A stretch of 64,000 nt of DNA from NCBI RefSeq assembly GCF_040712075.1, contig NZ_JBFCVL010000001.1, positions 689,045 through 753,044 on the forward strand, read 5' to 3'. Shown here in pieces: positions 34,060 to 43,364 of the stretch. Numbering within the stretch: position 1 is the first letter of the stretch; each line of letters opens with the position of its first letter. The stretch comes from Fodinicurvata sp. EGI_FJ10296 (GTDB lineage: Bacteria; Pseudomonadota; Alphaproteobacteria; DSM-16000; Inquilinaceae). The notes under the pieces are model-generated. The model had not been told where the DNA came from. It saw only the letters and a program-made list of their open reading frames with translations, and made no database searches. Both the position numbers and the translations under genes were made by a program.

Positions 34060-36495
34060 ATGGGACCTCGAAAAGTGGACACCGTGTCTGTCCCCGTCTT
34101 TATGGTCGTCATCGTTGCCGTCGCCGTTCTCTCGGCGGGACTGGCGATCGTGGCTTTTCGGCTCTATCGACGGGCCGAGGCCGCCGAACGTGAAGCGGCA
34201 CGGATCAAGGCCATTCTCGAGCGCCTTCCGATACGGCTTGGCTATGGTGGGGGGCAACCCTATCGAACCGGCGCCTGGTCGATGCTTCTGGGCGATCACG
34301 AGCCAGGCGACAGGGCGGGGCGCGTACGGCCTTCGGAGGATCCCTCGCTATTTGTCGAGGATCATACAGTTGCGGGGCGTACGGTCCGTTTGGTCGACAC
34401 GCTCGTGCGTTTGCCGACGAGCGGTACTGTTTCGATCGCTCTGGGCACGGATGTGACCGATCTCGTCGCTGCCACTTCCAGCGCCCAGGCCGGCGCGTCG
34501 ACGCATCAGACCGAAGCAGCCGAGGCCCGTGCCGGGGTCGAGCGGGCCCGCGCGATACTCGATACATTGCCGATCCCGATTTGGGAGCGCGATGGTGACG
34601 GCCGTGTCTGCTGGGGCAATAAAGCGTACCGGGCGGCTGTCGACACCGACGAGCGCGGAGTATCCGCGAACGGGACGGAACTGGTCCGGGGACTCGATCT
34701 TTATCGCCGTGCAAGTGAAGCTTCGGCGGAAGAGTCGACGGATCGCCATGTCATCGTCGGCGGTCAACGCCTCTACATGCGGATCGCCGAAGCGCCGCTG
34801 CCGTTGCCCGGAAACGGGGCAGCCCGCGGCGGCCTGCACCGGACGGTTGGCTATGCGTTGGATCAGACGTCGCTGGAAGACGCCCGTGCCGATCTCGGTC
34901 GCCATATCGCGGCTCACGGCGAGGTGCTGGAGCATCTGAAGTCGGCGATCGCGATATTCGGGCCGGACCGTCGGCTGAAATTCTACAATTTCGGTTATGT
35001 CACACTCTGGGGTCTGGACGAAGAATGGCTGGATGCCGGGCCGACGCTGGGCGAGGTGCTCGAACATCTGCGCGAACGCCGGATATTCCCCGAATTCGCC
35101 GATTTCCAGACGTACAAGCGCAGCCAGACCGAACTGTTCACATCGGTGCTCCAGCGCCAGGAGGACATGCTGCACCTGCCGGACGGCCGAACGCTGCGAC
35201 AATTCATTACACCGCACCCTTTCGGGGGACTGTTGTTCGTGATCGAGGACGTCACCAGCACCCTGGCACTTGAGCGGAGCTATAATACCCTGCTCCAGGT
35301 TCAGAACGAGACGTTGGACAATCTTGAGGAGGGGGTCGCCGTTCTGGGGAGTGACGGCCGTCTCAAATTGTATAACCCGGCATTTCTCAGCATCTGGGGA
35401 CTGAGTCCCGAAGACGTCGGCGGATCGCCCCATTTTTCGGCGATCGTCGATTCCGTTCAGTCGCGATTTGCACACGAACAGGATTGGCCGGTGCGCCGGA
35501 GCGATCTGCTGTCGCTGGGGCTGGAACGCAACGCCGAAACGCGCCGGCTGCGGCGCGACGATGGATCGGTGGTGTCGATCTCGGCCGTCCCCTTGCCCGA
35601 TGGCGGCAAGCTGATTTCCACCCTCGATGTGACCGACAGCGATCGTGTGGAGCAGGCGCTGCGGGCGTCGAACGAGGCGCTGGAAACAGCCGACCGGCTG
35701 AAATCGGAATTCATCGCCAACGTATCCTATCAGCTTCGCACACCGCTGAACGCGATTCTGGGCTTCGCCGAAATCCTGAACAACCGGTATTTCGGCGAAC
35801 TTAACGAACGTCAGGGCGACTATACCGGCAGCATCATCGACGCTTCCAACCGGCTGCTGCAGTTGATCGATGACATTCTCGATCTGGCGACCATCGAGGC
35901 CGGCTATATGTCGCTGGAGCGCCGCAGCATCGATATCCGCGAGATCCTAGGCAAGGTTCATGACCTGACGCGGGAATGGGCCGGCAAGCAAGGTCTCAAA
36001 GTCGAGATGGATTGCCCGGACGACATCGGCGGCGTGGACGCCGATGACCGGCGCCTACGCCAGGCGCTTTACAATCTTGTCTCGAATGCCATTAAATTCA
36101 CCCCGCCCGGCGGGCGGATCACGCTGTGGGGCCGGCGCGAGGGGGGCGTGATTCGTCTTGCCGTCAGCGACACCGGTGTCGGCATCCCCGAGGCCGACCA
36201 GCGTCGGGTCTTCGGGCGGTTCGAAAAGGGCCAGCGGCACGTTCGTAACGGTGGCATCGGTCTGGGGCTCGCCCTGGTCAAAAGCTTCGTGGAACTGCAC
36301 GGCGGGCGTCTGGAACTCGTTTCCAATCCCGGCGAGGGGACGACAATAAGCTGCTTGCTGCCGGCAAGCGGCGGGTCGATCCCTCCCGACGATGCGCAAT
36401 ACGCGATCGGCCTGTCGGGTGCGTCCGTCGCTGATCGCCAGCCTGCCGCCCGACCGGCGGTCGAGGCCTTGCACAGCGTTGCGGAACGCGAGTAG
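34060..36495 (+). CDS. divL: DivL-type atypical histidine kinase (tyrosine in the H-box)
   Basis: This 811-residue protein has one N-terminal membrane helix (~9-29), then PAS-like modules (~165-270, ~280-395, ~405-525). The dimerisation domain reads FIANVSYQLRTPLNAILGFAE and the ATPase domain is complete (YNLVSNAIKFTPPGG, VSDTGVGIP, GGIGLGLALVKSF). At the phospho-acceptor position, Tyr557 replaces histidine (SYQLRTPL for SHELRTPL). That substitution and the layout match Caulobacter DivL (Tyr550), which reads DivK phosphorylation and tunes CckA in the cell cycle. GTG starts at 34078 and 34084 are alternatives. A short gap separates it from convergent genes downstream. Confidence 0.88.
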   Translation: MGPRKVDTVSVPVFMVVIVAVAVLSAGLAIVAFRLYRRAEAAEREAARIKAILERLPIRLGYGGGQPYRTGAWSMLLGDHEPGDRAGRVRPSEDPSLFVEDHTVAGRTVRLVDTLVRLPTSGTVSIALGTDVTDLVAATSSAQAGASTHQTEAAEARAGVERARAILDTLPIPIWERDGDGRVCWGNKAYRAAVDTDERGVSANGTELVRGLDLYRRASEASAEESTDRHVIVGGQRLYMRIAEAPLPLPGNGAARGGLHRTVGYALDQTSLEDARADLGRHIAAHGEVLEHLKSAIAIFGPDRRLKFYNFGYVTLWGLDEEWLDAGPTLGEVLEHLRERRIFPEFADFQTYKRSQTELFTSVLQRQEDMLHLPDGRTLRQFITPHPFGGLLFVIEDVTSTLALERSYNTLLQVQNETLDNLEEGVAVLGSDGRLKLYNPAFLSIWGLSPEDVGGSPHFSAIVDSVQSRFAHEQDWPVRRSDLLSLGLERNAETRRLRRDDGSVVSISAVPLPDGGKLISTLDVTDSDRVEQALRASNEALETADRLKSEFIANVSYQLRTPLNAILGFAEILNNRYFGELNERQGDYTGSIIDASNRLLQLIDDILDLATIEAGYMSLERRSIDIREILGKVHDLTREWAGKQGLKVEMDCPDDIGGVDADDRRLRQALYNLVSNAIKFTPPGGRITLWGRREGGVIRLAVSDTGVGIPEADQRRVFGRFEKGQRHVRNGGIGLGLALVKSFVELHGGRLELVSNPGEGTTISCLLPASGGSIPPDDAQYAIGLSGASVADRQPAARPAVEALHSVAERE

Positions 36496-36803
36496 CGCAC
36501 CTCCGGTTGTCACTGGGCCGACCGGGCCGTCCGCGCGCCGCCCCACACGGTATTCGCGGATCGGTATCGATAGCGAAAATGGTGATCTCCCCACACCCTG
36601 ATCGTCCCGGGCGCAGCGCGGCACGGAAGTGGCGCGCTGCTTGACCTGGGACCTCGGGCAGCAACTCTCGATCGTGATACACGAACCGGGTGCATCCGGC
36701 TCGGGGTCCCCGATCGGTGTCGGGGACGATCAGGAGGAGGGGCCGAGGCCGCACAAGACAACGGCGAACCTCGAAGGGGGCGCCCCGGATCGCCGTCCAG
36801 GTC
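36496..36803. other. Non-coding gap between convergent divL and the nitrile hydratase cluster
   Basis: These 308 bp show no convincing gene in any frame. The only clear structure is the hairpin at 36706-36727. Confidence 0.5.
36706..36727. terminator. Hairpin between convergent genes
   Basis: GTCCCCGA and TCGGGGAC form a perfect 8-bp stem around TCGGTG. It lies in the convergent gap after divL and after the nitrile hydratase operon. No T-run is present on either side. Confidence 0.4.
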
Positions 36804-37202
36804 TCACCCGTCCTGCGGCGGAAGCGAAACGGGCCGGCCGTGCGGCGTGTCCAGATAGGCCGCACGCCAGTCCTGCTTGAGCGAAGCCAGCAACTCGGGC
36901 GTCGCCAGCCCTTTTGCGCAGGTCACGTCTTCCAGAGCCGCCAGCCAATGCCGGTAATAGTCGTCGGACCTGTCCCCGGAACTGTCGCGGCGGGCACTTT
37001 CGAGCCGCGCGCCGAGGGCGGCGGCCCATTCCGGCCAGCTCACGACGCCGGCGTCGATCAGCCGGACCGCGAGCGCGAAGGCCGAAGCCTCCCATGGCGC
37101 GCGGAAAACGGGACCGTCGTCGTCGCGGGGGACGAGCCGGGTCAGTTCCGGAGAGATGCCCGGGGTAGGTGCAGGGGAAGATGCCGGCGCTTCGTCGCTC
37201 AT
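36804..37202 (-). CDS. Nitrile hydratase accessory/activator protein
   Basis: This 132-residue protein resembles the N-terminal part of nitrile hydratase beta (PVFRAPWEASAFALAVRLIDAGVVSWPEWAAALGARL, with key PVF--PWE--AFAL). That is the pattern of P14K/NhlE-type accessory proteins, which help insert cobalt and oxidise the alpha-subunit cysteines. Its ATG at 37202 overlaps the nthB stop by 4 bp (ATGA), confirming operon membership and start. The C-terminal YRHWLAALEDVTCAKGL contains the conserved H-WL-ALE segment. Confidence 0.88.
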   Translation of the reverse strand: MSDEAPASSPAPTPGISPELTRLVPRDDDGPVFRAPWEASAFALAVRLIDAGVVSWPEWAAALGARLESARRDSSGDRSDDYYRHWLAALEDVTCAKGLATPELLASLKQDWRAAYLDTPHGRPVSLPPQDG

Positions 37203-37885
37203 GACGCCCGCCTGACTTCCGGCGCCGGTTCGAGGTGGTCGTCCCACAGATCGAGATTGACGCTGTCGCGGGCGTTGGCCTCGGCGCCCCACAGTTCCTG
37301 CGCGGAAAACCGGATGTTATAGAGATGCTGCCCTTCGCGGATGCCATGTGCGCTCTTGTCCGCGAACAGATGGACGCCGCGACGTGCCGCCACGGTGCCG
37401 ATCCGGCCCCGGGCATAGCGGGTGGCGCGGGTATGGCCGCGCGGATGGGCGTTGATGACCCGAACCCGGTCGCCGACGCTGAAGCGTGGCGCGATTTCGC
37501 TGTCCATGGCCGAGGGTTTGCCGACGGCAAGCATCGGGGCCACCGCTTCCGGAAGAAGTGGCGAAACCGGGGGCGCGTTTGATCCGCCATCCGGTTGACC
37601 GGTCTGATATTCGGCGGCCGAGATCAGCCCCGCGCCGATCAGTTGCCGGGTCAGGGCTTCGAGCCAGATTTCGTAATAGCTGGAGGTGAGATAGAGCGCC
37701 GGCGGCAGGCTTTCGCGCGTGTGGCGGGAGGCATCCAGAGACCATCCGGCGGCCGCGCCCGAGGCCAGCGTTACTGCGAATACCCGCCGCTCCCACTCGG
37801 CATGGAAGACGGGTTCCCCGGTCTCCGGCTCGGGGTTGACGGGCCCGAACGCCTGCATGCCGCCGAGGTCGTGGACGTTGTTCAT
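37199..37885 (-). CDS. nthB: Nitrile hydratase beta subunit
   Basis: This 228-residue non-catalytic subunit begins [16 protein letters not shown], the diagnostic start of the family. [32 protein letters not shown], and the C-terminal barrel ([53 protein letters not shown]) are conserved. GGGGGAG before the ATG and a 4-bp overlap with nthA settle the start. It forms the active site with NthA. Confidence 0.95.
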   Translation of the reverse strand: MNNVHDLGGMQAFGPVNPEPETGEPVFHAEWERRVFAVTLASGAAAGWSLDASRHTRESLPPALYLTSSYYEIWLEALTRQLIGAGLISAAEYQTGQPDGGSNAPPVSPLLPEAVAPMLAVGKPSAMDSEIAPRFSVGDRVRVINAHPRGHTRATRYARGRIGTVAARRGVHLFADKSAHGIREGQHLYNIRFSAQELWGAEANARDSVNLDLWDDHLEPAPEVRRAS

Positions 37886-38568
37886 GATCCGGCTCCCCCC
37901 GAAGATGTAGCGGGGTCGAGAGCCCGCTCTGCGCCGACCATGGCATTGCGTGTGACGATGGCGGCGAGGCGTTCCTCGTCCCAGCCGTCGGTGCCGGCGG
38001 GCCGCTCCGGCAGCACGAAGTACCGCATTTCCGATGTCGAATCCCAGACCTGGACCGCGACGTCGGCGGGAATATCGGTGCCGAACTCCGCCAGCACGCC
38101 GCGCGGATCGATGACGGCCCGGGCGCGATAGGCCGGCGACTTGTACCAGACCGGCGGCAGGCCGAGAAGCGGCCACGGATAGCACGAGCAAAGCGTGCAG
38201 ACGACGAGGTTGTGGACCGATGGTGTATTGGCCACGGCAGTGATGTGTTCGCCGCCACGCCCGGAAAAGCCCATTTCCGCTGCCGCCGCCGATGCATCGG
38301 CCAGCAATCGGTCGCGGAATGCCGGGTCGGTCCAGGCCCGGGCGACGACGCGCGCGCCGTTGCGAGGTCCGACACGGTGCTCGTAAGTGTCGATAAGGAC
38401 GTCGAGCGTCTGCGGATCGACCAGCCCCTTGCGGGTCAGCAGGGTTTCCAGCGCCTTGACCCGCAACTCGGGATCGGGTGGCGGGTCGGTGTGGTCATGA
38501 TGATGGGCATGCGCATTGGCATCACCGGGGCCGGATCGGGTGTCGTCGTCGGGCGAAGGGGAAGTCAT
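37882..38568 (-). CDS. nthA: Nitrile hydratase alpha subunit, cobalt type
   Basis: This 228-residue catalytic subunit hydrates nitriles to amides. The metal-binding claw is VCTLCSC at Cys124, Cys127 and Cys129. Threonine in CTLCSC (not serine) marks the low-spin Co(III) form. Two of the cysteines are normally oxidised to sulfinic and sulfenic acid. The N-terminus has a His-rich stretch, HAHHHDH, before [12 protein letters not shown]. Order alpha-beta-accessory matches cobalt-type operons. No amidase, nitrilase or cobalt transporter gene is in the window. Confidence 0.95.
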   Translation of the reverse strand: MTSPSPDDDTRSGPGDANAHAHHHDHTDPPPDPELRVKALETLLTRKGLVDPQTLDVLIDTYEHRVGPRNGARVVARAWTDPAFRDRLLADASAAAAEMGFSGRGGEHITAVANTPSVHNLVVCTLCSCYPWPLLGLPPVWYKSPAYRARAVIDPRGVLAEFGTDIPADVAVQVWDSTSEMRYFVLPERPAGTDGWDEERLAAIVTRNAMVGAERALDPATSSGGAGS

Positions 38569-38641
38569 GACCGGCGCTCGCTGCTGTCAGGGATTACGAT
38601 AGTGAAGCAGATTGCGCCCGCAGTCGGCAAGCCGATCGCGC

Positions 38642-39697
38642 TTAATCGGGCACGCCGCGCGTCGTGGAATATTCGAAATGACGCGGCGTGTCCGGGTGAA
38701 GGTGCCGGTGGATGGCATGGGCGGCAGCTGCGGCCTCGGCGAATCCGGTGAGGATCAGCTTGAGCTTGTGCGGATATGTCGCCACGTCACCCACGGCGAA
38801 CAGGCCCGGCGTGTCGGTTGCTGCCGTGCCGGGGTCCACCGGAATCCGCCCGCGTTCGATCGCTGGTCCCCAGTCGTGTATCGGCCCCAGCGACGTCGCC
38901 AGACCATGGAACGGCAGCAACAGATCGGCCGGAATGCTTTGGCGTTGGCCATCGAGATCGGTGATTTCGACAGCCGTCAGGCGTTTGCCGTCGCCGGTGA
39001 GACCGGCGAGCTGCCACGGAGTCATCAGCGTGACGCGCCCCTCAGCGGCCAGCGCGTGCAGGCGGCCGACGCTGGCCGGTGCGGCACGAAACTTGTCGCG
39101 CCGGTGGACGAGCGTGACGGCGGCCGCCACGCCGGCGAGGTCGACGGCCCAGTCCACGGCGCTGTCGCCGCCGCCGGCGATCACGACCCGCCGTCCGCGC
39201 AGATCGTCCTTGCGGCGGACGACATACTGAACGCTGCCACCGGCCTCATAGCCATCGAGTCCCGGCAGCGGCGGACGATTGGGGCCGAACGCACCGACGC
39301 CAGCGGCGATGATGACCGCACCGGCCGCGATATGAGTATCGGCCGTGGTCACCGCGTGCCAGCGGCCGTCAGGAGTGGCGGCGAGGTCGCGCACCTGCTG
39401 GCTCAGGTGATACTGGGGCCGGAACGGACGCGCCTGGGCTTCGAGCCGGTCGATCAGCCCCGACGCCGTGACATGGGGCATGCCGGGAATGTCATAGATC
39501 GGCTTTTCCGGGTAAAGCGCCGTACATTGCCCGCCGGGCGCGTCAAGCGCATCGACCACATGACAGGTCAGGTCCAGCATGCCGCACTGGAAAATCGCGA
39601 ACAGGCCCACCGGTCCGGCGCCGACGATCAGGACGTCGGTTTGATGGTGGACAGGGCCGGGCACGGCGTTTACGGCTGAAGTGTCGGCGGCAGGCAT
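38642..39697 (-). CDS. Ferredoxin/flavodoxin-NADP+ reductase, thioredoxin-reductase-like
   Basis: This 351-residue FAD/NAD(P)H enzyme has the FAD motif LIVGAGPVGLFAIFQCGML, GGQCTALYPEKPIYDIPG, the NADPH motif VVIAGGGDSAVDWAVDLA and FAVGDVATYPHKLKLILTGFAEAA near the C-terminus. There is no CxxC redox motif, so it is a TrxR-like ferredoxin-NADP reductase rather than thioredoxin reductase. ATG 39697 is used; a GTG at 39733 is in frame. It lies 73 bp upstream of nthA on the same strand and could be co-transcribed with it. Confidence 0.85.
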   Translation of the reverse strand: MPAADTSAVNAVPGPVHHQTDVLIVGAGPVGLFAIFQCGMLDLTCHVVDALDAPGGQCTALYPEKPIYDIPGMPHVTASGLIDRLEAQARPFRPQYHLSQQVRDLAATPDGRWHAVTTADTHIAAGAVIIAAGVGAFGPNRPPLPGLDGYEAGGSVQYVVRRKDDLRGRRVVIAGGGDSAVDWAVDLAGVAAAVTLVHRRDKFRAAPASVGRLHALAAEGRVTLMTPWQLAGLTGDGKRLTAVEITDLDGQRQSIPADLLLPFHGLATSLGPIHDWGPAIERGRIPVDPGTAATDTPGLFAVGDVATYPHKLKLILTGFAEAAAAAHAIHRHLHPDTPRHFEYSTTRGVPD

Positions 39698-39831
39698 GGG
39701 CTGGCATCCGGTGACGCCGGGCGCGCCCGGCACTGCGGTGCTATTTGGCCGATCGCCGCCGCAGGCGCAAGGCCGGGGCTCGGTGATCCCGGGTTCAGTG
39801 ATCGTTGACGGCGTATCGAGGGAGAGGCTGG

Positions 39832-40320
39832 ATGACGTTTCTCGCGGACGAGCAGGCGACCGCCGATTTCGGCGCGCGACTGGCGGACGTGTTGCGGCCG
39901 GGCGATGTCGTCTGCCTTCACGGCGATCTGGGCGCGGGCAAATCGGCGCTGGCGCGGGCGGCGATCCGCAGCCTTGCCGCCGATCCGGCGCTTGAGGTGC
40001 CGAGCCCGACCTTTACCCTGGTCCAGGTATACGATACCCGAATCGGCAGCGTCTGGCACTTTGATCTCTATCGTTTGTCCGACCCCGAGGAAGCGATCGA
40101 ACTGGGCTGGGAGGAGGCGCTGGTGTCGGGGATCGTGCTGCTGGAATGGCCCGAGCGATTGGGCACGTTATTGCCGACCGATCACATCGATGTCCGGCTC
40201 GACATCGGCGCTGGCGGGGCCGGGCGGACGGTGACGGTTTCGGTGCCCGATACCGATGACGATCTGGGCGCGCGCTTTGCCGGATTTCACGAAGCCGGTG
40301 CCGCTTCGAGGCGCGCATGA
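39832..40320 (+). CDS. tsaE: tRNA threonylcarbamoyladenosine ATPase TsaE
   Basis: This 162-residue small ATPase is needed for the t6A modification of ANN-decoding tRNAs. It has Walker A HGDLGAGKSALARAAI, the switch-like segment EVPSPTFTLVQVY, HFDLYRL and EWPERLG. GGGAGAGG precedes the ATG at 39832; an upstream frame from 39805 lacks such a site. The stop overlaps the addB start by 4 bp (ATGA). Confidence 0.95.
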   Translation: MTFLADEQATADFGARLADVLRPGDVVCLHGDLGAGKSALARAAIRSLAADPALEVPSPTFTLVQVYDTRIGSVWHFDLYRLSDPEEAIELGWEEALVSGIVLLEWPERLGTLLPTDHIDVRLDIGAGGAGRTVTVSVPDTDDDLGARFAGFHEAGAASRRA

Positions 40321-43300
40321 CGGCGGTTACCGATCCGCAGTGCCGGGGCGTGTTCACCATTGCCTCGGGGCGTCCGTTTCTGGACGATCTGGTTGCGGGC
40401 ATCGTGGCCCGCTGGGGCGACGCGCCCGAGGCGCTTGCCGATATCACGCTGCTGTTGCCGAACCGGCGCGCCTGCCGAGCCCTGCGTGAGGCTTTCCTGC
40501 GCCGGGCGGGCGAGAAGGGTCAGCACAGTCTGCTGCTGCCGACCATGAGCCCGATTGGCGACATCGACCCCGACGCGCTCGGTCTCGCGGCCGAAGACCT
40601 TCCGGCCATCGCTGCGGCGATGGATCTGCCGCCGGCGGTCGATCCCATGCGCCGGCGCCTGCTGCTGGCCCGGCTCGTGGCGCGCTTCGACCCCACGATG
40701 TCGCCCGACAGATCGGTCTGGCTGGCTGACGAACTGGCGCGGCTGCTCGATCAGGTGGCCACGGAACAGGTATCGTTCGACGGCCTCGACGTGCTGGTGC
40801 CTGAAGAATTGGCCGGGCATTGGCAGAGCATTCTCGACTTCCTGAAAATCGTAACCCAGGCCTGGCCGTCGGTGCTTGAGGACGAGGGCGCCGTCGACGC
40901 GGCCACCCGCCGCAACGCCGTGCTGGCAGCCCAGGCGGCCGCGTGGCGCCAGTCGCCGCCGGCAACGCCGGTCATCATCGCCGGGTCGACCGGCTCGATT
41001 CCGGCGACATCGGCGCTGATGGAAGCCGTGGCCGGGCTGCCGGCGGGCTGTGTCGTGGTGCCGGGGCTGGATGCCGCGCTCGATGACCTGAGCTGGGAGG
41101 CGGTTGACGAAACGCATCCGCAGTTCGGTTTGCATGGGTTGCTGTCCCGCATCGGCGTCGACCGCACCGCCGTTGGGCCCTGGTCGGACCCGCCGGAGGG
41201 CGAGCCGGGCCGCCACGACTTGCGGCCCGGCGTGGCCGCGGCGCGGCGCCAGCTTGCGTCGGAGGTCATGCGGCCGGCCGTGACGACCGAGCATTGGCGT
41301 GTCGGCGCCATACCGCCGACATGCCTTGAGGGGTTGATCCGCATCGATGCCGACAGCCCGCGTGAGGAAGCCGACGTCGTCGCCCTGATCATGCGCGAAG
41401 CATTGGAAGAGCCCGAGCGCACCGCCGCGCTGGTCACGCCGGACAGGGCCCTGGCGCGGCGCGTCGGCGCCGTGCTGACCCGCTGGGGCGTCAGCGTCGA
41501 CGACAGTGCCGGCCGGCCGCTGCGCGAGGCACCGGTCGGGGCGTTCCTTCATCTCGTTGCGCAAGCGGCGGAAACCGGCTGTGCACCGGTGCGTCTGCTG
41601 TCCTTGTTGAAGCACCCGCTGGCAGCTCTTGGGATGGACCGCGCCGCCGTGCGGCGCATGGTGGAGGCGCTGGAAGTCGGCGTGTTGCGGGGACCGTCGC
41701 CGGAGCCTGGGCTGGCCGGACTGCGCCGCCGTGTCGAGCGTGTCGGCGACCCTGCCGCGCGCGAGGAAATATCCGTCCTGATCGATCGACTGGCGGCCTG
41801 CGCGGAAGGATTTCTGGACAGCCTCTCTGTTGATGGGGAGATGGAAACCGGCGGGGCGCGGACGCTGGCCGATCAGGTCGAGCGCCATCTGCGGTGCGCC
41901 GAAGCCCTGGCTGCAACCGCCGACGCGCCCGGTGCCGCCCGTTTGTGGCGCGGCGACGACGGCGAGGCCGCGGCCATGGCCGTGCGCGCCATCCTTGACA
42001 ACAGTCGCGATCATCCGCCAGTCGCGGACGGCCGCTATGCCGCGGTTTTCGACGCGCTGGCCGGCGAAACGCCGGTCCGCCCGCGCCATGGGACCCATCC
42101 GCGCCTTGCCATTCTGGGGCCGCTCGAAGCCCGCCTCATCCAGGCCGACGTGGTCATTCTGGGCGGGCTGAACGAGGGGACGTGGCCCGGCGATCCCACG
42201 GTCGATCCATGGATGTCGCGGCCGATGCGCCGGTCGTTCGGGCTCTCGGCGCCCGAACGGCGCATCGGACTGTCCGCGCATGACTTCGTTCAGGCGTTCT
42301 GCGCGCCGGATGTCGTGCTGACCCGGTCGGCGCGGGCCGACGGCGCGCCGACGGTGCCGTCGCGCTGGCTTTTGCGTCTCGATGCCGTATTGAAGGGCGC
42401 CGGGCTGGAGACGCCGCAGAGCCTATACCACCGGATGCGCGCGCGACTGCTGCACGAGTCCGGGGGCTATCGCCCCGTTGGCGATCCCCGTCCCCGGCCG
42501 GCGCTTGCCCTGCGCCCCGGCACCGTCCGCGTCAGCGAGGTCGGCATGTGGATCAACGATCCCTATGCCTTTTACGCCCGGCGAATCTTGGCGCTGGAGC
42601 CGTTGCGCGCTCTGGCCGAGAACCCCGGCGCGCCCGAACGCGGCACCGTCATCCACGAGGTGTTGGCCACCTATGTCCGCCATCACGGTCTCACGCTCCC
42701 GCCGGATGCCGAGGCGCGTCTTCTGGAATATGGCCGAAAGGCATTCGAGCCGCTGACCGTTTTTCCGTCGGTCCGCGCGTTTTGGTGGCCGCGATTCGAG
42801 CGGGTCGCGCGCTGGTTCCTCGGCTACCTGGCCACCATGCCCCGGGATCGGACGTCGATCGCGATCGAGGACAAGGGGCGCCTGTCGGTGCCCAGACCGG
42901 TTTCGGGGCCGCTGATGGTCACCGGGCGGGCCGATCGAATCGACCGGACCGCCGATGGCCTTGTCGTCGTCGACTACAAGACCGGGACCGTGCCGCCAAA
43001 GAAACAGATGGTTTCCGGGATCGCGCCGCAATTGCCGCTGGAAGGCGTCATCGCCGAGGCCGGCGGGTTCGACGAACTGGCGCCAGGGCCGGGGACGGGC
43101 CTTGAGGTTGCGGATCTCGAACACTGGAAGGTCGGCGGCGGACGCGAGCCCGGCCGGGTCGACGGTATTGGCCGGGACCAGATCGCGGCAGCGATCGAGG
43201 CGGCGCGCACCGGCATCGCCCGGCTGGCGGCCGATTACGACACCGACGCAACGGCCTATCTGTCGCGGCCGCGCGGCGCCGTTCGCCATACCGACGACTA

Positions 43301-43364
43301 TGCCTATCTCGCGCGCATCGCCGAATGGGCCAACGACCGCACGGGCACAGAGGGGGAATCATGA
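40317..43364 (+). CDS. addB: Double-strand break repair protein AddB
   Basis: This 1015-residue alphaproteobacterial AddB partners AddA in a RecBCD-like helicase-nuclease that processes double-strand ends for RecA. The N-terminus ITLLLPNRRACRALREAFLRR is the degenerate helicase start. LGGLNEGTWPGDPTVDPWMSRPMR and the C-terminal PD-(D/E)XK nuclease (GTVIHEVLATYV, TGRADRIDRTADGLVVVDYKTG) are clear. It overlaps tsaE and addA by ATGA junctions, so translation of all three is coupled. Confidence 0.95.
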   Translation: MTAVTDPQCRGVFTIASGRPFLDDLVAGIVARWGDAPEALADITLLLPNRRACRALREAFLRRAGEKGQHSLLLPTMSPIGDIDPDALGLAAEDLPAIAAAMDLPPAVDPMRRRLLLARLVARFDPTMSPDRSVWLADELARLLDQVATEQVSFDGLDVLVPEELAGHWQSILDFLKIVTQAWPSVLEDEGAVDAATRRNAVLAAQAAAWRQSPPATPVIIAGSTGSIPATSALMEAVAGLPAGCVVVPGLDAALDDLSWEAVDETHPQFGLHGLLSRIGVDRTAVGPWSDPPEGEPGRHDLRPGVAAARRQLASEVMRPAVTTEHWRVGAIPPTCLEGLIRIDADSPREEADVVALIMREALEEPERTAALVTPDRALARRVGAVLTRWGVSVDDSAGRPLREAPVGAFLHLVAQAAETGCAPVRLLSLLKHPLAALGMDRAAVRRMVEALEVGVLRGPSPEPGLAGLRRRVERVGDPAAREEISVLIDRLAACAEGFLDSLSVDGEMETGGARTLADQVERHLRCAEALAATADAPGAARLWRGDDGEAAAMAVRAILDNSRDHPPVADGRYAAVFDALAGETPVRPRHGTHPRLAILGPLEARLIQADVVILGGLNEGTWPGDPTVDPWMSRPMRRSFGLSAPERRIGLSAHDFVQAFCAPDVVLTRSARADGAPTVPSRWLLRLDAVLKGAGLETPQSLYHRMRARLLHESGGYRPVGDPRPRPALALRPGTVRVSEVGMWINDPYAFYARRILALEPLRALAENPGAPERGTVIHEVLATYVRHHGLTLPPDAEARLLEYGRKAFEPLTVFPSVRAFWWPRFERVARWFLGYLATMPRDRTSIAIEDKGRLSVPRPVSGPLMVTGRADRIDRTADGLVVVDYKTGTVPPKKQMVSGIAPQLPLEGVIAEAGGFDELAPGPGTGLEVADLEHWKVGGGREPGRVDGIGRDQIAAAIEAARTGIARLAADYDTDATAYLSRPRGAVRHTDDYAYLARIAEWANDRTGTEGES

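Noticed and set aside
40287..42281. A 664-codon minus-strand frame
   Set aside because: It is a shadow of addB with an Arg/Gln/His-rich composition and no ribosome site.
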